Origin: Leptospira inadai serovar Lyme str. 10
Lineage (GTDB): Bacteria > Spirochaetota > Leptospiria > Leptospirales > Leptospiraceae
Assembly (NCBI RefSeq): GCF_000243675.2
Contig: NZ_AHMM02000015.1
Span: 604,001-668,000 of the forward strand
Length of the DNA: 64,000 nucleotides
Direction: 5' to 3'
This document shows, piece after piece, positions 60,046 to 64,000 of the stretch. Under the pieces are notes generated by a model, which had not been told where the DNA came from, did not search any database, and saw only the letters and a program-made list of their open reading frames with translations. A program made the translations under genes and the position numbers. Positions within the stretch are counted from its first letter, which is position 1, and each line of letters starts with the position of its first letter.

Positions 60046-61453
60046 TCGCTTCTCCCAATCCTTGGGCTGCGGCTTCCATGAGAGCTTCCGAAAGAGTCGG
60101 ATGCGCGTGAATTCTTCCGGCGATTTCTTTCAAGGTCAATTCCGATCCGATTCCCAAGTTGATCTCTCCTAATAATTCGGTCACATTCGGTCCGATCAGG
60201 TGGGCGCCTAATATTTCTCCCGTCTTCTTATCCGCTACTAATTTCACCATCCCTTCCGTATCTCCTAATGCCTGAGCACGGCCACTGACCCGAAACGGAA
60301 ATTTTCCTGTCGCAATTTCGAAACCGGCTTTCTTCGCTTCTTCTTCCTTGTAACCGACGGATGCTACTTCCGGATGGCAATATGTGCAAGCGGGGATTTT
60401 ACCGTAATCGACGGGCTCATAAACGAGGTTATGTGGGTTTCCTTTTACGATCGATATGGCCTCCGCCGCTTTGACTCCTTCCATTGAAGCTACATGCGCG
60501 AGCAGGGGAGCTCCTATGCAATCTCCGATCCCATATATATTCGGTACTTTACTTTTATATTTAGTATCCACCTTTATGAATCCTTTTTGAAGAAAGACGC
60601 CGACCTCTTCCAAAAATAATCCTTCGGTGTTGGGAACGACCCCGATTGCGACTAGAACTTTAGAAAATTCCTGCCGTTCTCCGTTTGCGGGGAGACCTTC
60701 TCCTTTTAATAATAGTGAGACTCCGTTTGCTTCTAGTTTCGGCTCGGTGACTCCTACGTTCGTGAGTATTTTAATTCCGCGTTTTACAAAAGATCGGTTC
60801 AGTAAGTTTGAAATTTCGGAATCTTCTAACGGTAGAATTCTATCCTGCAATTCGATAAGGGTGATATCCGTGCCCATCGTCGAATAAAAGTCGGCAAATT
60901 CGGCTCCGATCGCGCCTGCTCCGATAATGGCGAGAGATTTGGGCGCGCCTTCTTGGATCATCGCATGCTTGCTGGATAGAACTCTTTCGCCGTCGAAAGA
61001 TAGATCGGGAAGTTCTCGGGGACGCGCGCCGGTTGCAATGATAAAAAATTCGGAATGAATTTCTTCCTTTGAAGAATCGGGGAGCCAAATGGTATGATTA
61101 TCCTTAAAGACCGCGCTTCCTTTCTTTACGGAAATTTTATTTTTCTTCATGAGAAAGTCGACGCCATTTGCCATCGTATCGGCGACACCGCGGGAACGTT
61201 TGATTATCGCCGGAAAATCGGGTATCGCTCCTGTGACGTTTAGGCCGAAGGTCTCCGCTTTTCGTATCGATTGGAGAAGATGCGCGGACTCTAACAAGGC
61301 TTTCGTGGGAATACATCCCCAATTCAAACAAACGCCGCCGAGTTTTTCTTTTTCAACCAGGCAAACATTCAATCCTAATTGTGCGGCTCTGATCGCGGCA
61401 ACATAACCGCCCGGACCGCCGCCAATCACGGTTACGTCAAAATTTTCGGCCAT
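60035..61453 (-). CDS. lpdA: dihydrolipoyl dehydrogenase
   Basis: The E3 flavoenzyme reoxidises lipoamide in 2-oxo-acid dehydrogenase complexes. The 472-residue protein has the FAD motif VIGGGPGGYVAAIRAAQLG, the redox-active CLNWGCIPTKAL, the NAD-binding AIIGAGAIGAEFADF and the C-terminal IHAHPTLSEALMEAA with the catalytic His-Glu pair. GGAGG stands before the ATG. No other complex subunit is in the window, so its partners are encoded elsewhere. Confidence 0.95.
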   Translation of the reverse strand: MAENFDVTVIGGGPGGYVAAIRAAQLGLNVCLVEKEKLGGVCLNWGCIPTKALLESAHLLQSIRKAETFGLNVTGAIPDFPAIIKRSRGVADTMANGVDFLMKKNKISVKKGSAVFKDNHTIWLPDSSKEEIHSEFFIIATGARPRELPDLSFDGERVLSSKHAMIQEGAPKSLAIIGAGAIGAEFADFYSTMGTDITLIELQDRILPLEDSEISNLLNRSFVKRGIKILTNVGVTEPKLEANGVSLLLKGEGLPANGERQEFSKVLVAIGVVPNTEGLFLEEVGVFLQKGFIKVDTKYKSKVPNIYGIGDCIGAPLLAHVASMEGVKAAEAISIVKGNPHNLVYEPVDYGKIPACTYCHPEVASVGYKEEEAKKAGFEIATGKFPFRVSGRAQALGDTEGMVKLVADKKTGEILGAHLIGPNVTELLGEINLGIGSELTLKEIAGRIHAHPTLSEALMEAAAQGLGEAINL

Positions 61454-61510
61454 CTGCTTCCTCCAGATTCAAAGATCGCAAATAGAAAGTTCAATGGGAA
61501 GGAATTTTTT

Positions 61511-61960
61511 GTACAGAGGACAGAGGACAGAGGACAGAGGACAGAGGACAGAGGACAGAGGACAGAGGACAGAGGACAGAGGACAGAGGACAGAAATTAT
61601 TTCTATTTACCTGGCAACAATTTTTTTAAAAACGAATTATGTTGGAACTCCTACACCGAGAAAAAGGGCAGAGGAAAAATCCAATGTTAGGGGAGTTTCC
61701 GTGTTCTATAGAAAGATTCTTGCGTTATAGTAGATCTTTCGTCTACCCCTGCCGCCTTTTCAACATCGCGCAGCTTCTGTCTAGCGCGAGCGAAGCGAGC
61801 GCGTCTGTCTTCAGTCCTCTGTCCTCTGCGTGGGAGTTCCGTCACAGAGAAAGGAGGGCCGAAGAAAGATCCACTGTTAGCATAAGAATCTTTCTCTAGA
61901 ACATGGAAACCCGGCTCGCCGATGTTCAGTCTTCAGTCGTCTGTCCTCTGTCTTCTGTAC
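61511..61960. mobile_element. MITE-like element with terminal inverted repeats
   Basis: The left end (from 61511) reads GTACAGAGGACAGAGGACAG. The reverse complement of the right end (back from 61960) reads GTACAGAAGACAGAGGACAG, one mismatch in 20. GTAC at each end is itself palindromic. The interior holds a 50-bp degenerate direct repeat (61641-61690 and 61830-61880) and an inverted repeat of about 50 bp (61693-61743 with 61860-61914). No transposase is encoded. The right end lies 1 bp from the stop codon of the methyltransferase gene. Mobility is inferred from the structure. Confidence 0.6.
61514..61594. repeat. 7-bp tandem repeat array (CAGAGGA), 11 full copies
   Basis: Eleven consecutive CAGAGGA units run from 61514 to 61590, followed by CAGA. 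The same core occurs inverted as TCCTCTGTCCTCTG at 61815-61828 and near 61944. The array forms the left end of the MITE-like element and could vary in copy number between strains. Frames reading it as protein (a repeated EDRGQRT) are artefacts. Confidence 0.9.
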
Positions 61961-61961
61961 G

Positions 61962-62705
61962 CTATACGCTTTTTTTCTTGAGTACTAAGATCATACGGCT
62001 GGCGTTACTGCGGAATTTTACTTCGTTATAATTGGAATAAACGTGAAGAATTTCCATTCGATGTTTTGAAACCATTCGCTGGAATTCCGTAAGAAAATAG
62101 GCGCGCATTAAATGCTTATCTTTGATCTCTTTGGAATTCAGATTGTAAATGTAGTTCACTTCCACCACGGTGGCTTGGTCGGCGCGAACCAATCTAAAAC
62201 CGCGATTTCTTTGAATGATCGTATTCCGCGCTTTAGTCTGGGAAACGGGCGCAATCGCCTTACGTTTTATCTTCCTCAACGGTTCCGCATTCCAAACTTC
62301 CAGGACTGCTATACCGGCCGGTTTTAGATTCTGTTCTAGATGTTTAAGAGCCGCTTCGACTTCTTCATTACTTAACAGATAGTTAAACGAACCGAATAAA
62401 CTTATAATTCCGTCCAATTGCTCGGCCGCTTTATACGTCTGCATGTTTCCCACTTCGAATCGACAATGTGAGTAGCGTTTTTTGGCAACTTCGATCATTC
62501 GGGCGGAAGAATCGACGCCTTTAGGCCTGTATCCGAGGCCCTGGAAATGAGTTACGTGCTCACCTGTTCCGCAGCCAAGATCTAAAATATTTCGAATTCG
62601 ATGCTTTCTGAAGAGACGATCTAGGAATTGAGTTTCAAGGTCGAATTTTCTGGTATTCTTTTCAATATCGAAGTAGTATTCCGCGAGTTCCGAGTATAGT
62701 TTCAT
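61962..62705 (-). CDS. SAM-dependent methyltransferase
   Basis: The 247-residue protein is a class I methyltransferase: ILDLGCGTGEHVTHF (motif I), PKGVDSSARMIEVAK (motif II) and FGSFNYLL (motif IV region) in a Rossmann-like order. The ATG at 62705 is chosen because the frame upstream has no other support. Its CATG overlaps an ATG on the plus strand, so the two genes diverge with almost no gap. The substrate is unknown. The stop codon abuts the MITE-like element. Confidence 0.82.
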   Translation of the reverse strand: MKLYSELAEYYFDIEKNTRKFDLETQFLDRLFRKHRIRNILDLGCGTGEHVTHFQGLGYRPKGVDSSARMIEVAKKRYSHCRFEVGNMQTYKAAEQLDGIISLFGSFNYLLSNEEVEAALKHLEQNLKPAGIAVLEVWNAEPLRKIKRKAIAPVSQTKARNTIIQRNRGFRLVRADQATVVEVNYIYNLNSKEIKDKHLMRAYFLTEFQRMVSKHRMEILHVYSNYNEVKFRSNASRMILVLKKKSV

Positions 62706-62772
62706 GGAAAAATCATTTGAGCTAGAAGGAAGTCCGCCCGTTACATATAGTAACGGAACGGAGTCCGTCAAA

Positions 62773-63888
62773 ATGCAATTTTTCGGGGATTTTTTTCTAT
62801 TTCTTTCCACCTTTCTCGTTGCCGACGAAATTTCCTCGGTATTGATCGATGGGGAAGTCATCGCCCTCGCCGGGATTTCGCTTACCATGCTTACAGTATT
62901 CGGATTTGTGGTTCGGAATAACGTTGAAAAACGGGAGGAAGCGAATGGGCAATCCAAGGCAAGGTCCCCACTAGAGGAAGATCCTGGAAAGGAATTGGAC
63001 GGAATTCCTTCTTTAGAAACGGACCGTTCAACGCCTGGCATTTCTACAGCATCCGAAAATAACGAAAGGGAAATGTTCAGGGAGGAAGACCGGCTGCCGG
63101 AGATTCTACAGGAAGATATAGACTCGACGCCGGTTTGTTTTCATTTTCCCGTGAAAGGCCAGGTCTATGAAGTATTGCAGGACTTTTTGCGCGCATTACC
63201 CGAGGGAGATCATTGGGAAGTTCATTTATACGCGCCGAATCGAAAATTAAGTCCTGCCGCGACGAAAGAAGGAAGCATGATCGTGTTCCAGAGCGGGTTC
63301 CCGGAGGAAGTCGCGGAGAATCGTAACGCCGTATTGTGGAAACTCGAGTGGGAGGGTTTGCGCATAGGGCAGGTGTTATACGTATCCCGATCGGAAATAA
63401 ATCTCAACGTTTCGACTATCACACCGTTGTTGGAATCGATTACCGAAAGGCTCGCTTTGGCGGCAAAGACCGAGGATTACGAAACGGGTTGGTTCTCTCA
63501 TTTATCCTTTTGTAATACTTTGGAAAAGGAAAGAGTCGTAGGAGATGAGCCGAAAATTCTTCTGTTTATAGAATTCCGGGGAGCGGAAGGACGGTTGCTT
63601 CCGGCATTGAAAAGTTTCGGAAATTGGTGGAAAGAGAAGTACGGGGAATCCGCATCCCTATTCCGAATTCGAAATCACCGGGTCGCCGCTTTTTTAACTT
63701 CCAAAGATTGGATGGCATTTCAAGAGGCTCTTCCGCTCGTAATGGAATTTCTGGGATCTTCGGATCTTTCTTTGAATGTGGGGGCCTCGGTCCGGATTCG
63801 ACTCGGTGACAAAGATTGGGAGTATAAAGCCAGAAAGGCCTTATACTCGTCCGTTACGGAAGGTTTAAATCGTTTAGTATGTCTTTAA
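62773..63888 (+). CDS. membrane-anchored protein of unknown function
   Basis: The ATG at 62773 is preceded by GGAG and gives 371 residues; the first ATG at 62704 would collide with the divergent methyltransferase start. Two transmembrane segments at the N-terminus (about 5-20 and 30-48) are followed by an acidic linker and a soluble domain of about 250 residues (PVCFHFPVKGQVYEVLQDFL to the end). The domain may be a degenerate GAF- or GGDEF-like sensor, but no motif proves it. It overlaps the next gene by 10 bp. Confidence 0.65.
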   Translation: MQFFGDFFLFLSTFLVADEISSVLIDGEVIALAGISLTMLTVFGFVVRNNVEKREEANGQSKARSPLEEDPGKELDGIPSLETDRSTPGISTASENNEREMFREEDRLPEILQEDIDSTPVCFHFPVKGQVYEVLQDFLRALPEGDHWEVHLYAPNRKLSPAATKEGSMIVFQSGFPEEVAENRNAVLWKLEWEGLRIGQVLYVSRSEINLNVSTITPLLESITERLALAAKTEDYETGWFSHLSFCNTLEKERVVGDEPKILLFIEFRGAEGRLLPALKSFGNWWKEKYGESASLFRIRNHRVAAFLTSKDWMAFQEALPLVMEFLGSSDLSLNVGASVRIRLGDKDWEYKARKALYSSVTEGLNRLVCL

Positions 63889-64000
63889 ATTTAGATCCCT
63901 TACTCGACGAAAAATTCATTCTTACGATCTCTCAGATCTTTCCGGAATTTCTGGACAAAAATTTGGGAGTTCATGCCGCAAGAGAGGCCTTTGGTCCTTC
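63879..64000 (+). CDS. 5' part of a gene cut by the window edge
   Basis: The ATG at 63879 lies inside the end of the previous gene (10-bp overlap) and opens a frame that runs to the edge. The 40 visible residues begin MSLNLDPLLDEKFILTISQI. They are consistent with the N-terminus of a CheX-type chemotaxis phosphatase, but that is only a suggestion. The rest of the gene is outside the window. Confidence 0.5.
   Translation, partial: MSLNLDPLLDEKFILTISQIFPEFLDKNLGVHAAREAFGP

Noticed and set aside
61514..61594. CRISPR array
   Set aside because: The units are only 7 bp with no spacers between them. It is a simple tandem repeat.
61497..61730. Plus-strand frames encoding repeated EDRGQRT
   Set aside because: The repetition is a by-product of the 7-bp tandem array read in three frames. 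There is no start context or conserved domain.

Overview
The window reads as a contiguous, gene-dense stretch of a Leptospira-type spirochaete chromosome. This is inferred from the mix of genes: a cytosolic and membrane core (truA, nadB, pdxJ, miaA-hfq, cysK, class I fructose-bisphosphate aldolase, lpdA), many short-lipobox lipoproteins of spirochaete style, outer-membrane beta-barrels with no recognisable relatives outside the genus, FYDLN-type and DUF2225 proteins, and a fused cobalamin-dependent acyl-CoA mutase. The species cannot be fixed from the sequence alone. No rRNA, tRNA, CRISPR array, phage or intact insertion sequence was seen.

Layout. 1-6000: truA and a DUF2225 protein on the minus strand, a secreted helical protein, then a plsC-like acyltransferase overlapping a split acyl-CoA carboxylase alpha subunit (biotin carboxylase plus biotin carrier). 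6400-10500: two tandem Omp85-superfamily barrels without POTRA domains, with a DUF1566 lipoprotein between them. 10500-15750: nadB and an S41 protease (minus), a lipoprotein (plus), and pdxJ (minus). 15860-22840: a long plus-strand run: FYDLN zinc-ribbon protein, miaA (apparently without an ATG/GTG/TTG start), hfq, an SPFH-like membrane protein, manC-type GDP-mannose pyrophosphorylase, a 31-residue ribosomal miniprotein, a membrane protein, cheW, and a TPR-like secreted protein. 22840-28200: small envelope proteins, a CBS protein, a response-regulator/PAS/kinase protein with a decayed ATP site, aldolase and cysK.

29677-34680 is a minus-strand cluster built around an MbnP/MbnH-type pair (a four-cysteine copper-binding protein and a di-haem MauG-family enzyme). 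It also holds a Cys/His-rich secreted protein, a lipoprotein, an outer-membrane barrel and a STAS protein. This is the best candidate for a little-described metal-handling system. 34800-45730 holds an O-antigen ligase, an acyltransferase next to icmF (fused acyl-CoA mutase and GTPase chaperone), and a PAP2 phosphatase / Wzx-like flippase / outer-membrane barrel operon that suggests glycan export. 45725-50430 holds a response regulator with an RsbW-like kinase domain and a three-gene operon with a Deg/HtrA-like protease and a catalytically dead paralogue.

50687-64000 holds a double rhodanese without catalytic cysteines, a DCC-family protein, an M23 peptidase, an HAD phosphatase, an atypical SDR protein coupled to the remnant of a trmO gene with an internal deletion, an RluA-type pseudouridine synthase, an XRE-cupin regulator, an NhaD-like antiporter, a Fur/PerR-family regulator, lpdA, a 450-bp MITE-like element carrying a 7-bp tandem array, a methyltransferase, and two orphan genes at the right edge. 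Many genes overlap by 4 bp (ATGA/GTGA), both within operons and tail-to-tail, so the region is compact.
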